DNA from: Beta vulgaris subsp. vulgaris | Taxonomy: Eukaryota; Streptophyta; Magnoliopsida; Caryophyllales; Amaranthaceae | Assembly (NCBI RefSeq): GCF_026745355.1 | Contig: NC_079209.1 | Location: forward strand, 39,995,678-40,059,677 | Direction: 5' to 3' | DNA: 64,000 nucleotides | Part shown: piece after piece, positions 1-12,900 of the stretch | How the letters are laid out: each line of letters begins with the position of its first letter | How positions within the stretch are numbered: position 1 is the stretch's first letter | Position numbers and translations under genes: made by a program | Notes under the pieces: generated by a model | The model's input: only the letters and a program-made list of their open reading frames with translations | Databases searched by the model: none | Told to the model about the DNA's origin: nothing

Positions 1-131
1 CCACCCTCTGCCAGTAGCCCAACACCCTTCTGCCAGACACCCCCTCCCCCTAACAAACCCCTGCTAGCCCCTTGCTTCCAGCCCTTGCACCCCTGCCAGC
101 CCCCCTAGCACAGCCCAGCACCCACTGCACA
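1..131. other. C-rich flank of the hAT insertion
   Basis: This stretch is a C-rich, degenerate repetitive sequence built from CCCT, GCCAG and CACCC words. No ORF or promoter was recognised. The same composition resumes after the hAT element at 4353-4430, so the two pieces look like one sequence split by the insertion. Confidence 0.5.
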
Positions 132-3100
132 TAGAGATGGCAGTGGATCTTGGACCCGCTCCAGATTCGCGGATCCAGATCCATTTTTAAGGATCTGGAT
201 CGCAAAACATTGGACCCATAGGATCCGTGTTGGATCTGGATCTACCCTTTCAAAAGCGGGTCCGGATCCGGATTTTAGTCTAGAGATCCGGATCCGACCC
301 GAAGATCCGTTTTTTTTTTTAGAAAAAAAAAATCCGATTTAACTTAGTAATTACTAATGACAGTTAGCGTTAACCGATTACTCCCTAATACAGTAATATG
401 CTTTTAAAGTTTTAACCCTAATACAATAAGTTTTCCTTGCCTCTTCTACGTTAACCAGTAGCAGTAAGTATTGATAGGCAACCATCTCTCTTCTCCTCCA
501 CGCCTCCACGCCTCCACCTGATCGGACTTAGCCTCCTCCTCGACGGCAGTTCACTTGCAGCCAAAGGTATAATATTACAGCCAATCTTGCATAATTCAAT
601 TGCTTTTTGATCAGTGCAGATTTTATCATTGTGCGTGGGTTTTGTTTGTGGTGATTAAATTTCGAATTGCATTCGATTCTTTTAGTTATTCATTGTATTT
701 TAATTTTTTTTGGGGAGTATATATGGCGTGAATGCGTGATGTCGCCTGTAATTTGTAGGCGAGATGAGATGAGAGAGTTCAGTTTTATTTTGATCCGTTA
801 TGTGCTATTTTGTGTAGGACAATAGGAGACTAGGAGTAACCACTACATAGGAGTAGACACCTTGTAGTAGGACTCATACTTGCAGTAGAACTCAGACTTG
901 CAGTTGCAGACTACATTAATAATTTGGTAGTGATACATCATGTATAGATATCATAATGTATAGTTTCAACATTATCACTTTGCTAGCATGGATAATCTTA
1001 AAGTACCATACATGTAGTATCGGAGTAGATTAGGAGACTAGGAGTAAGATATCAGTTTAATTTCTTTATGTTCTTGTTTTGATTCGTTTTGTTGTATTGT
1101 GTATCGGAGTAGATTAGTAGACTGACTTGTTGAGTTGTTGTAGTGAAAAAATGTTAGTTTAATATCATATTAGAAGAACTCCATTCATTTTTTTTTTTGT
1201 GCAGTTAGATTGTATAGTACAAGAAGTCTAATTTGGAGACTAGTTTCTTATATTAGCTAGCATGCTATTGTAAGTAATTTGTAGAGTAGTTTCTTATATT
1301 AGCTAGCATGCTACTGTAAGTTTCTGTCAATCTGCTCTATTATATTTGATTCCTATTTTTTTCTATTGTAAAAATATGAGTTTTCATCTTGTCAATTTAT
1401 AACTATTTTTCTCCTTTGTTTGTAGTAAATGGAAGGAGAACAATCTAATATTAATGCAAATGTTGTGGAAGATAATCATGTAGCTTCAGAACTTCCAGTA
1501 TTTAATGAGGACAATGTTGTGGAAGTGGATTCCGAAGGCTTTATTGACCTTGAAGAAGATGATCATACCACTCATACTTCTAATAAAGGAAAAATGCCAA
1601 GTGAGTTGACTAGTTGTAAACATGGTAAGAAATTGACTTCTGAAGCTTGGGAATTTTTGATAGGGTTGTTATTAAGGGTGTTTTAAATGCAAAGTGCAAA
1701 TATTGTCCCTTCCTTCTCTCTTATAAGGGGGCCAATGGAACTTCACATCTTCTTAAACATGCAAGAAAGGTTTGTCCGGGAAAGCACTTGAGACTTGGGG
1801 TTGGTCAAACATAATTAAAGGTGAAAATCGAAATTGATGGATCTACAACCTTGGAACTTAAGGAGAAGAAAAAGGATAAAAAATTTGATCAAGATAATTC
1901 AAGGAAGGAATTGGTAAGTATGGTAGTGATACATGAGTACCCTTTATCTATTGTGGACCACATTGGATTTAAGAGGCTTGTGAAAAGTCTTAATTCTTCT
2001 TTCAAGATGATTTCGAGAAACACCTTGAGGAGTGATATCATAAGGATGTATAATGAAGATAGGATTTCTCTCAAGGCCTTGTTAGCACACAATGATGGTA
2101 GAATTGCAATAACCATCGATATGTGGACCGCCTCGAATAAAAAAAAAGGGTACATGGTCGTGACATCACACTTCAAAGATCAACAATGGGTTTTACGCAA
2201 TCGAACTTTAAGGTGATGATCTTATTATTTATATTTATCTAGAATTATTTTATATTTTATTTTTATGTCAAATATTTGTTTTTGTCCGTTAACACTTTTA
2301 ATACTTATATGTTACTGTAATAAATGATATGTTTTTATTTTCTATTTGTTAGTAACATGTATATATACTTATGTGAAGCTATATTTATTTAGGTTTTTTT
2401 TGTGCCATGTCCACATATAAAAGGAGTTCTTGCAAAGATATTGATGGATTGTTTGTCTCAATATTCATTAGAAAACAAAATTTCATCTGTGGTTGTTGAT
2501 AATTGTAGTACTAATGATGCCATAATAAATATTGTGTTGGAGAATTTGGAGAGTAGTTTCTTGGTATTAGGTGGAGATTTTTTGCATTTGAGGTGTAGTG
2601 CTCATATTTTAAACTTAATTATGAAAGATGGTTTAGAAGTGATTGATACTGCTATTGAAAAAGTGCGAGATTGCATTACATTTTGGATGTCTACACCTAA
2701 AAGAATAGAAAATTTTGATGAAGCATATCGCGTTTTGAATGTGTCTAAACCTAAAAGGGTGGTTCTTGATTGTAAAACTAGGTGGAAATCTACTTACTTG
2801 ATGCTTCAAACTGCCTTGCCCTTTAAGGATGTTTTTACTAAGTTGAAACGTTTAAATAAGAAGCTTAATTTGTTATTCCTTGTGAAAATGATTGGAGGTT
2901 GGCTGATCTTATTTGTTAGAAGTTGGAAATTTTCTACAAGGCTACTAAGGTTTTTTCGGGTAGAAATCATCCTACTTCTGATTTGTTCTTCCGAAAAGTG
3001 TATGAAATTAAACTTGCTTTGAGGCGTTGGGTCAAAAGTGATGTTGAAACTATTAAGATGATGGCTAAGAATATGATTGAGAAGTTCGATAAATATTGGA

Positions 3101-4352
3101 ACCATATTAGTGGAATTTTGGCCATTGCTACCATCTTGGATCCAAGAAATAAAATGGATTGGGTAGAGTATTATTTTAGGAGATTGTATGAGGACGGTGC
3201 CGAATTTGAATTGAGAAATGTTAGAAGGAATCTTGATAACCTTGTAGTTGAATATCAAAGGAGAAATGAAAGTAGCAAAGGGCATGAACCACTATCAAAA
3301 GGTGTGGAAAAGCGAGCTAATGTTGAGATTTGTGATGATGAAGAGGATGAGTATGCTCAAGCTAAGAGGACAAAAAAAAGAAAGGTGAATGTGAGAGGTG
3401 AGGTGGATCATTATTTGGAGGATGATCCCATACCCGAGAATGAAAACTTTGACATTCTTAATTGGTGGAAAAGGGATCAAATGTATCCAACTTTGCAAAA
3501 AAATTGCCAAGGACATTCTTGTTATTCCCGTTTCTTCTGTGGCTTTCGAAAGTGCATTTAGTATGGGTGGAAGAGTGATTAGTTCTCACCGTTCCAGACT
3601 TCACTCTCAAACCGTGGAGGCATTGATGTGTTTGCAGAATTGGATGATTGATGATGTCAAAGGTATAACTACTTATCTAATTTAAGTTCACCTTTATTTT
3701 TTTAATTCTCATATGTTATAATTTAATTATTGTTTTGCTTAAACTTAGGTGCTACGAAAGGCACTTATGCTTGTTCCACCGTTATCGAAGATTCCGAAGA
3801 ATATGGAGACTTAGTTGACTTTATCGATATGGTAAGTGATTTTACTATATTTTCTTCGTACTTTAATAATATAAAAGTGTATATTTTTATATATTTTCAC
3901 TATCTTTCTTTCTAAATTTTTTTAGGATGTTTATGATGTTGAAAGTGATAGTGATTTGGAATACTACCATTAAGGTGTTGAAGACTTTGCATTAGATTTT
4001 CCTATGGTGGAAGTAAAATTATTATTTATGTAGCACAAGATGTTCGAGATATTTTAATTGATGTAATTATTAGTTAAATTCCATTAGTTTTAACTCTTAT
4101 TATTGCTTTGATATTTGTTGATGAATGTTTTAATAGTTATATTATATAGTAATAGAATTTTGGGCTATTGTACAAGTTTATTTCCCGAAAAACCAATGAG
4201 ATCCGGATCCATAGATTCGCGGATCCACAGGATCTGGATCTTGTTTTTTAAGATCCGTACCTGATCCTGCGGATCTGGGTCTAGGCTCATAAAACGGATC
4301 TGGATCTGGTACCATCAAGATCCGGTCCAGATCCGTCCCGTTGCCATCCCTA
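132..4352 (+). mobile_element. hAT DNA transposon, full length but decayed
   Basis: The ends are inverted: the left begins tagagatggca and the right ends tgccatccct(a), a short hAT-type TIR. Both subterminal regions (about 150-310 and 4195-4340) are packed with ggatcc and ggatctg words in both orientations, as expected of hAT transposase-binding arrays. The flanking 8-mers (actgcaca at 124-131, actacaag at 4353-4360) match at only 5 of 8 positions, so the target-site duplication is imperfect. The interior carries a transposase gene in several frames on the plus strand. The element sits in a C-rich sequence that continues on both sides. A hAT assignment is well supported; activity is not, because the gene is broken. 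Confidence 0.85.
1429..3973 (+). pseudogene. hAT transposase (BED finger, RNase-H-like core, hAT dimerisation domain), frameshifted
   Basis: The order is that of a plant hAT transposase. An acidic N-terminus at 1429-1650 is followed by a BED zinc finger at about 1690-1790 (C-x2-C, then a H-x4-H-type end). Next comes the first catalytic region with ITIDMWTAS near 2110-2145, a probable intron at 2210-2400, and a middle part with a CSAHILNL motif near 2595. The C-terminal dimerisation block (SSVAFESAFS, LHSQTVEALMCLQNW) spans about 3400-3660, with two more short intron-separated pieces up to the stop at 3971-3973. The frame changes at about 1660 (T run), 2870 and 3500, consistent with single-base indels. 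A leader with probable introns lies at 560-1425. The product would have cut and pasted the element in the nucleus; this copy cannot encode it in one piece. Confidence 0.85.
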
Positions 4353-4431
4353 ACTACAAGCACCCCAACCCTGCACCCACCGTGGCATCCCCCTCAACCC
4401 AACACCTCCCTTCCCCAAAAAAACCGAAATG

Positions 4432-4433
<2 letters not shown>

Positions 4434-4497
<64 letters not shown>
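4434..4497. repeat. (AT)n microsatellite
   Basis: An almost uninterrupted alternating TA tract lies just outside the hAT element. Confidence 0.95.
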
Positions 4498-4841
4498 TTC
4501 AGCGTTATTGACTTTAAATATATTTTAATAATGTATAAAGTGTATATAGAATTGATAATGCCAACATATTAATTAGCTAAAAACTATATAAAAAAGGAAA
4601 ATATATACCAACTAGATGTAGCTAATTATATCGCAAAATCCTCCCTAAATATATCATAAGCAATCCTCACAAAGGTAGGTCGCCAACTTATTCCGAACTT
4701 CATGTAATTCCTCCATGGTGAAGGCCTTCAAACTTGACGTGTTATTCATGTATACCTTGAAAAACAACCCGAGAATAAAAAACATAATATAAGAATTCAA
4801 TCATTTACCATAGTTAATAGTTCTAAAAATTACATATACAT

Positions 4842-5230
4842 TCCCGAAATTCAACTAACAATAAATACAAGCCTAAAAATCTACAGACTAGTTATATTAA
4901 ACCTTATATTGTCGTATTCAAAAAGAATTTCGAGTTAAATGACTCAAAATCTAATCATTGGACGCGAAAAGGCGAAAATAGGCCTAAAATGACCTTTTCA
5001 TCTTGAAATTCAACCAACAACAAATGCAAGCCTAAAAATATATCCACTAGTTATATTATTTATATCGTCATATTTAAAAATAATTTAGAGTTAAATGACT
5101 CAAAATATAATAAATGGACGCGAAAAAACAAAAATAGGCCTGGAATGACCATTTCGTTCCTGAGATTCAACCAACAACAAATGTAAGGCTAAAAGTCTAC
5201 ACACTAGTTATATTACCTCATATTTATATG
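4842..5230. repeat. ~157-bp tandem repeat, block A (about 2.5 copies)
   Basis: Units begin near 4842, 5001 and 5158. Each contains, in order, aaattcaacyaacaa, cctaaaaatctacaca, ctagttatatta, gttaaatgactcaaaat, ttggacgcgaaa and aataggcctaaaatgac. The block lies in an intron-like gap of the Ulp1-type gene, between the exon with the catalytic Cys and the last exon. Confidence 0.85.
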
Positions 5231-7496
5231 AAATGCATCAAAGTACCCTATTATAGGGTAGAATGTGGTCATTTTTTGCGAATATGTGCTACTTTGGTGT
5301 CTAAAGCAATTAACTATTACCCATCAATCTAATTTAAACTAACATATACTAGTAAGTTACATATCTTTTGCAGATTATCGCTGTTAGTGCAATGGTTGAC
5401 GATATCGAACATGTACCTCAACACGTAATAGCCACATGCAACTCCATTATCTTGTTGTGGACACTAAAATTCACCAAAACATGCATCTAACGACATTCAT
5501 GTTAGATGTGTATAAGTATGTACCGAAAAATGGTTTTATATAAGGACAAGCAAATTAGTCATATTACCTCGATTAATATCCAAACAGGAGCTTTTGGTAC
5601 TCCAAGTCTTCGTCCATTATTATGCTTCATCACACTACATTAATACATCATTATAAGATCATATATTGTTTATATATATATATATATGAATAATGTGTAA
5701 TATTAATAAGTACGTATATATTTATTTTTGGTTAGGCTACCTATTTAACAATGATTTGATTAGTAAGGACAGTGGTGGTTGTCGACACCAAGAATCAAAG
5801 TGATAGACTTGGTTACTTGACAAACATGTCGCAATCAGTGTCCAAATCAAAGCTACAACGACAAGAAAATATAACTATTAATCATAGAACAATTAATAGG
5901 TGAACTTAATTGTCAAATAATATAAGTAAGGCAGGTTTAACAAACATAGTTTTCAATATACGAGACGAGGATGATTGGATGAATTCCTAAATGAGATGAT
6001 GTTTTGGAACTCATATTGATGTAATCTTTCAGTTTGACTTTGTTTTTTAAGCAATTGTCATCTCGTAGTATATTTGGATATAATCAACCAAATATTATTG
6101 ACTCACTTGATGATCCCAACAATTCATTGTATAATAACCTGAGAAATCATATTGATTAAAAGTAAACGTACTAATTATGAAAGTTGAATTGAAAACTAAA
6201 ACATATGTATATGTATATTTATATAGTTATTATGTATTACCTCATGAAAGTTTGTATCATGGAAACAGTTAACTCTACCCCACGTAAGAATTCTTTAATA
6301 TCGACTTTAGAAATGAAAGTCGATGACTCCTCAAAGTAGTGGAATTGTTGCGCCCCCAAAGGAACCTCTATTGTACTATCATCGGGTAAATCGCTAGCGC
6401 ACTCATGTAACCAAAAGCATGGAATAGTAAGGCCTCGCAACACCTCTAGCTCGAGAAATAAGTGGACTCTTTGCACATGAAACATTTGCCTTCAACACAT
6501 TTGGTTCACCTTCATCACATAAACTAGCCTTCTTATCAGGTGAAAAAGCCTTTTTTGCATCCCTGTCATGTGAATCGGCCTTCCCCGAAACCTAGTAATT
6601 AGTTAAAAGTAAAGATATTACTAACTATCATAGGGAATAGAAAATAAAAGACGCATATATATGTATGTTAATCATTGTACCTCATCTGAAAATTGCACCA
6701 ATGCACGCGACTATACAATAAAACTGACAACGGCATGACTCCGTAAATGTAGATCTACTTCTGGCTTCGGTAGCGAAAAAGGTAATTCTTCAACGGCAGA
6801 CACAATTTCATCGAGGGTGACCACATAGTGATTATCTTCCACTAACTAGTTATGCAATCGTACTCGGTCACTAGGGGGTTGTGCATGGCCATAGGCTACA
6901 ATAATGAAACTATCAAAACCATCTCCTCGAGTTAAATAGTTCACATGCGGTCTCCTCCTTAAAAAAACTCCATTTATATTAGTTAGTCTATGAAACAACA
7001 TTATTATAGTAAGAATTCCATGCATTTAAGAACAATAATTGTCTAACAAAGCAAAGGAATTAAGTGATTACCTTCAACTCGGGTACTGGAGGTGGATCAC
7101 TTAAAGGTATCATTTGATCACCGGATGCTCGTGGATCACCGGTCAGCTATGGAATAATAACACTACCCTTTTTCAACGCAAAATTCAGTAAACCCATTTA
7201 CTCTAATATGGCGTTGAAGTTATGTGTCATCTCCTCCCGGATCTTCTCCTGAACTGCAACCTTGATAGACGCCACATCTAAAGCCACCGAATTCAAACTA
7301 CTTACACTTAATTTTGTCGTTGTAGTGTATTGATCGCCATATAACTTTCTGAAATCGAGGCGGACACCTCCTACGCCCCTCATGCATCAATTGTGGTCCT
7401 TTTGTAAAGTTTCGTGCAATACATCGATGTGTGCTTTAGAAGTGAACTCACTGGTTGCCTCTTTTTCCTTCAAACCAATCTACATAAGGGTAAGAG

Positions 7497-8224
7497 TAGT
7501 GGCGGATTCAAGGGGGGCCTACCTAGGTCATGGCCCACCCCATGATTTTAGTTCATTACTAGTATTATATGTTGCAAATACTTACATACAAACGTGGTAG
7601 GTATTAGCGTGCCTTTGTTGTGCTGACTTTTGCTTAGACTCGGGTTCAAAACCTGTTGTAGACTTCCTTTCCACTTTTGCAAACATTTTGCCATTTTTAT
7701 TTTAAATATATTTCCTCCTGATTACTGTTCCAATTTTTAACATCTTATCCCTTTAACTTCAACATTTGATTCCTTTCTAGTTGCTTTCATTCCTCTTATT
7801 ATTTCTTTTGAATACAATTTTTTCTTTTTTAGTTATGTTAAATTGTTCCTTTTCTACCAAAAATTTCTAATTTATTACTATACTACGTTTACTTTCTATT
7901 AGGTACTACCATACTTACTCTGTTACAACTGCTTTTTGAAAAAAAAATATATATTAGTTATTGCGTATTATAAAGCTTAATTAGGGAGATAATCAGATTA
8001 GCATAACAATAATCAATAATATACAACTAAAATTATCCTTTTTGTTATAAAAATATTTGATAGATTTTTGTAATCAAGGATAAAGAACTAAAAAGAAAAA
8101 CAATGTAACTACTTCAGATCTTCAATATTTACGTAATTATGGATAGTTAAAGTTATTTTATGATAAAAAAAAAGTATACGTCGAGTTTGGCCCACCCAAT
8201 CTAAAATTCCTAGATCTGCCACTG
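7497..8224. mobile_element. Non-autonomous hAT-like element (728 bp) inside the CACTA gene
   Basis: The left end is tagtggcggattc. The right end, read inverted, is cagtggcagatctagg. The flanking 8-mers ggtaagag (7489-7496) and gataagag (8225-8232) match at 7 of 8 positions, the length expected of hAT. The interior is AT-rich with no coding sequence. Confidence 0.7.
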
Positions 8225-8257
8225 GATAAGAGAGAAACGCTAGTGAATGCAAAAGTT

Positions 8258-8540
8258 ATATTATCCCTTAATAACCATAATCAAAAGGAAAATTAGGGTT
8301 AAATGACTCAAAATCTAAGAATTGGACGCGAAACGGCCAAATAGGCCTAAAATGACATTTACGATCTCGAAATTCAACCAGCAATAAATTAAAGCCTAAA
8401 AATCTACACACTACTTATATTATACCTTATTTAGTCATGTTCAAAAAGAATTTGGGGTTGAATAACTCAATATCTAATTGGACACGAAATGGCCAAAATA
8501 GGCCTAAAATGACATTCATGTTCCCGAAATTCAATATAAT
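8258..8540. repeat. ~157-bp repeat, block B (about 1.8 copies)
   Basis: This has the same word order as block A: gggttaaatgactcaaaatct, ttggacgcgaaacgg, aataggcctaaaatgac, aaattcaaccagcaat, cctaaaaatctacacac. It lies between two exon-like pieces of the Transposase_24 part. Confidence 0.85.
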
Positions 8541-9139
8541 TTGAAGTAGGGGACATGATTATTGTAAATATTTACATTCTACCTCATATTATCATATTCA
8601 ACACAAAATTGTATTTATATATCACTTGGAATACAAGCAAAAGAACATTTTGTGTGTGCTTACATACGCGTTGGCTATCTGTTCTGTATCGACATTAGGC
8701 AAGACTCTTTTTCCTTTTGCATCAACCCCATGAATCGAACAACATCAATCGAGGACTCTATCTAGTTGCCGAGCCTGTGTAACTATGGTTGTAGAGCTAG
8801 TCCTTGTTTTCGTTGTCGACCTAGTTGTGGGATAATGGGGAACATCCACTTCTTTCTCGCCTCATTGTACGAATGAGCACCCAAATGATGATAATATTTC
8901 ATAGCTTTTGCACTCGCGCTACTTTTCTTACATCTTGCCTAAAATACAACTATAAACAAAGATTTGGTACGGTGTTATACAATAATACTGGAGCTAAATG
9001 TAGTAAATATTAATAAAATATTCTTACAATAGCTTGTGGGGTAGTGTTTTTGGCAACAAATGCTTCCCAATCTTCAGGTTTGATACTTTTCCATATCTGA
9101 AATGGTAATTTAGAGGGTTCGGATGATGTTTCTGGGAAC

Positions 9140-9310
9140 GTGCTCCAAATTCAACCAATAATAAATGGAAGGCTAAAAATCTACACACTAGTTATATTAT
9201 ACATTATATTATCATGTTCAAAATAATTTGGGGTTAAATAACTCGATAAGTACGAATTGGACGTGAATCGACCAAAATAGGCCTAAAATCACATTTATGT
9301 TCCCAAATAG
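9140..9310. repeat. ~157-bp repeat, block C (one copy)
   Basis: A single unit of the same repeat (aaattcaaccaataat, ggctaaaaatctacacac, ttggggttaaataactc, aataggcctaaaatcac). It lies between the two CACTA genes. Confidence 0.85.
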
Positions 9311-9479
9311 GCTTGTGTACGCTTCTCTACAGAAGGTGAGATCAATTTAGAACCAATCGTACCCTTGCCCTCAAGTCTACCCTTGTGTCAAGATGTCGGA
9401 AGTCCAACAGGATAAACACTAGCAAAATACTCAACCACAAAATTACTGACTTCTTCACCCACAATCCGATCCCTTGAAT

Positions 9480-12023
9480 TATACTACCTTTTCGTTATGC
9501 ACGATTTCGAACTCTATCCTTCAAAGAACCCATATATCGCTCAAAAGGATAGCACCTCCTCAAAACACTGGACCACACAACTTAATTTCTCGAACTAAAT
9601 GGACAAAGAGATGGACCATGATGTCAAAGAATGTCGGGGAGAGAACATCTCAAATTTGCATAGATTTTCAACTACTCTGACCGCAAGGAATGGAGGTTCG
9701 ACGGTTCTAAGACTTTGCTGCATATTATATGGAAAAGTGAACAAAGTCCTGTAATTGTGCGCCTCACATGCTTTGGAAGTATCCCACGAATTGCAATCCG
9801 TAAGAATATACTTGCATCATGACATGACAATCGTGAGACATCATACTCGATAACTTTAACTCACCAATTAAGGTAACAAATCACTTCATATTTGATGAGT
9901 AGCCAGTTGGAACCTTAATTCAATACAAAGACTCGCAAAAAATTTGTTTCTTTGCACTCGACATTGTGTAGCAATTCTTCTCCGAATCCTCTACCTTCTT
10001 TTTTCTTTTTCGAGTTTCCTCATCAACTCTTTCCTCCACTACTGTCTTCTTCCTTCCGTCCCTTTTCTGAGCCCAATCCTCTGGTTGAAACCCCTGTTTT
10101 TCCAAGTAAAGTCGTGATGCCTTAACATCTTTTGTCTTGCCAGGAGTATTCATAAGTGTCGCAAGAATAGTTTTACAAACATTCTTCTCTATGTGCATGA
10201 CATCCAAACAATGTCTGACCTGCAGATCTTTCCAATATGGGAGTTTCCAAAAAATCGACTCCTTTTTCCATAATCTTGTAGGTCTATCAACCTGACTCGC
10301 AAGTTTACTAAAGATTGTTTCAATGCCCTTAACCTGATTATAAACTTCAGTACTTGTTAGTTGTCTACGACCAACTTCCTCTTCAACCGTCTCATCCATT
10401 GTGTCCTTCTTAAACCGATAAGGATGCATCTGTGGAGCCTTCGTATGCGCATATAGACATGTTTGCAGCCCTTAAGGTGTGTAGACTTCATGTCATCTAC
10501 ACAAATCGGGCACGATTGTTTTTCTTAAGTCTTATAACCTATATAAGTTCCCACAAGCTGGATAATCTTTCATAGTTACAAAAGCATGTACTATGTTGAG
10601 AACTAAGATTGCCAAAAGGATTCATGCCATCTGTACATAATCCAAGCCTCAGATTCCTATTCTAATTACCAAATGCCTTATGCCCCGTATTGATATTTTT
10701 CCACTCAGGCGAATCAGCCGGATGCTTCAGCAAACCGGTGGTCCTTCACTACCCCCAGCTCCTTCACGCTTGTACCTCGACAATCCACAACGTGGAAACT
10801 CGTGTAAATGCTCATACTCATTACGATAAAACACACAATCATACCGGTTTTTCGGTTAAACGTTAACCATTATTTAAGTTATACTATTATATTTTACTTA
10901 ATATACATATATATTTATAATTTTTTTGTGCATATGTTTTAATATTATATATACTCTAACATAAAATTAAATGTATTATAAAGTGGATAATAAATCAATT
11001 GAAAAACATTACCAACACTAAGAATTCACTTCATTTTCTAATTATAGTGTTTATATTAGTACTAGAGTTTCCAAATATTACATACTTCCTCTAATTGTTG
11101 TAACTTAGTAATAAATATTATAATTAATGTAATTGTTTGAAAATGTTTCACAACAATTAAATAGAGAAAAAAATATTTCGGTAAACCTTTCACTCAAAAA
11201 TCATAGCCGTAACTATACCGTTTAACCGCTAATTTAATCGATTCAGTAACCGTACCGTTAAAACTTTTTTTGTCGGTACGATAACCACCCATTTAGACTG
11301 GTTTTTCATTATTTCGGTTTGGTATTTCGATTTTTTATGAACACCCCTAACAAGCATGTATCCACTCATACTCTAAAACCGAAAGGACACATGAGTTTTA
11401 GCATAATAGTATAACTTTGGCAGTTCATTTCCAATAGGGAGCATATCAGCTAAAACTTCCAATTACGATGTGAAACTAGAGTCCGTCCAACCAGCTTTTG
11501 ACTTAATGTTGAAGAGTGTTATTATGGTGGAAAGTTTGGTGTACTTTGTACAACCTGGATACGACGACTTTTCAGCAGCCTCAGACATAGATTTTAAAAT
11601 ACGAGGTCGTTTACACGACTGATCTTTAACCTCGTGTAGCATCTCGTCTACCCGATCCCTATTATCATTCGCATACTCATCATCCCAATTCTCATCCCTG
11701 ACCTCATCAACGAATTCAAAATCATTCTTTTCTTCACATACATCATTCATTATTCTAGAGCTTCCTATATACTTTCCCTCCTCACCATGCCAAACCCATA
11801 CGTGGTATTGAGGCCTAAACCTACGACAAAAAACATGTTCCCTAAGCAAATGTATACTACCAACCTTGCTCACATTTCCACAATCGACACAAGAACAATA
11901 AAAGTCAACTGCTCCAGAGGATGCTTGATATTGTAATGCATATTTACATAATTTCGAGACCCCTTTCACAAACTCAATCGATTCATGACTACCATACATC
12001 CAAGTACGATCCATCTCATTCAA
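9480..12023 (-). pseudogene. TNP2-type CACTA transposase
   Basis: The N-terminal transposon-associated domain is at 12023-11463, a 186-codon open stretch starting MNEMDRTWMYG with a C-x-C-x2-C cluster in FYCSCVDCGN. A piece with LSVLEYEWIHAC follows near 11400-11355, then after an insertion YRNEYEHLHEFPRCGLSRYK near 10835-10770. The TNP2 core has its clearest open piece at 10429-9920 (PYWKDLQVRHCLDVMHIEKNV). Traces of SHDCHV are near 9845, and a DUF4218-like tail (IMVHLFVHLVREIKLCGPV and the ERYMGSLKDRVRN words) is at about 9640-9490. The protein catalyses CACTA transposition in the nucleus. Frame changes, stops and the insertion at 10843 make this copy inactive. Confidence 0.85.
10843..11349. 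mobile_element. hAT-like non-autonomous insertion in the TNP2 gene
   Basis: It separates two adjacent TNP2 coding words (WIHAC and DCVFYRNEYE). On the minus strand it starts taggggtgttca, a common hAT terminus, and is rich in CGGTT/AACCG words near both ends. The far end, accggttttt, does not match that terminus. The flanks acaatcat and acaagcat match at 7 of 8, but may partly be original coding sequence. The interior is AT-rich and non-coding. Confidence 0.5.
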
Positions 12024-12039
12024 GAAGACCTCTAATAAT

Positions 12040-12570
12040 TAAACACAACCAATAATTATAATGTGTCAATCATTATTTAATTACATACATATGTGAGAAA
12101 GTCACATATTCAAATCACTCACAGACACATGCAAGCTAAGACAGTGACATGTTCACATGTATGCATGCAACCGAAGGTCCTTATCACTCCAACCTAACTC
12201 ATCCTTGGACGTCTAATCTCACCAGTGAATATATGTCAACTTTTCAATTCAAAGGAAAATCCGGCAGCATTTTCCTACAGTTCTCCAAGTATACAATGTA
12301 GATAATTGCTTATCTATATATGTACCCAGAGAACAATGTAGAGAAATGATAAGCCAAGACTTTCCTAGGAATTGAAAAGAAGACACACATTCACTACCTA
12401 AGTGAGATCAAAAGTCCAAGAACAGTCCCAAACCGAGGACTATTCAAGACTTACTCCTAATGAGTAAGTCTTGAACGAGTATCAAGGCATATGATGATGA
12501 TTCAAACAACTTGTAAATTTCATAGCTAAATTACATTATTTTCGAACAATCTCATATTAAGAAATATACA
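12040..12570. other. CACTA 5' subterminal region, no gene seen
   Basis: This lies upstream of the minus-strand TNP2 start. No ORF, RNA gene or repeat family was recognised. Confidence 0.4.
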
Positions 12571-12583
12571 TACATTATAACAA

Positions 12584-12607
12584 ATACATACATACATACA
12601 TACATAC

Positions 12608-12649
<42 letters not shown>

Positions 12650-12661
12650 ATATATATATAT

Positions 12662-12695
<34 letters not shown>

Positions 12696-12766
12696 AATAT
12701 ATATATATATATATACATACATACATACATATACATACATAGATACATACATACATTTATATAACA

Positions 12767-12833
<67 letters not shown>

Positions 12834-12835
12834 CA

Positions 12836-12895
<60 letters not shown>

Positions 12896-12900
12896 CATAT
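12584..12900. repeat. Compound microsatellite (TACA)n-(TA)n-(CATA)n-(CA)n-(TA)n
   Basis: Consecutive pure or nearly pure tracts of TACA, TA and CA. The open frame across it is only a product of the repeat. Confidence 0.98.

Larger units (their letters stand above)
4654..9115 (-). pseudogene. CACTA second gene: Transposase_24-like N-part with Ulp1-type cysteine protease C-part
   Basis: Read on the minus strand in several exons. Near 9110-9040 is a piece with WKSIKPEDWEAFV, and near 8960-8870 LGAHSYNEARKKW; both fit the plant Ptta/En/Spm Transposase_24 family. A coiled-coil-like stretch lies at 7383-7198. A linker region at 6960-6680 (VEDNHYVVTLDEIV) and 6600-6490 precedes DIKEFLRGVELTVSMIQ at about 6300-6240, the usual lead-in to an Ulp1 domain. 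WTLIA and VYHFDSW are near 5840-5780, the active-site segment QQDNGVACGYYV is near 5455-5415, and the last exon ends EEL-HEVRNKLATYL at 4760-4654. Family knowledge: Ulp1/C48 enzymes use a His-Asp-Cys triad. Here D and C are visible, but the residue before WTLIA is Ile rather than His. Stops and frame changes are frequent, and a hAT MITE splits the gene at 7497. Confidence 0.7.

Noticed and set aside
4178..4363. 61-codon minus-strand frame
   Set aside because: Product of the GATCC-type subterminal repeats of the hAT element.
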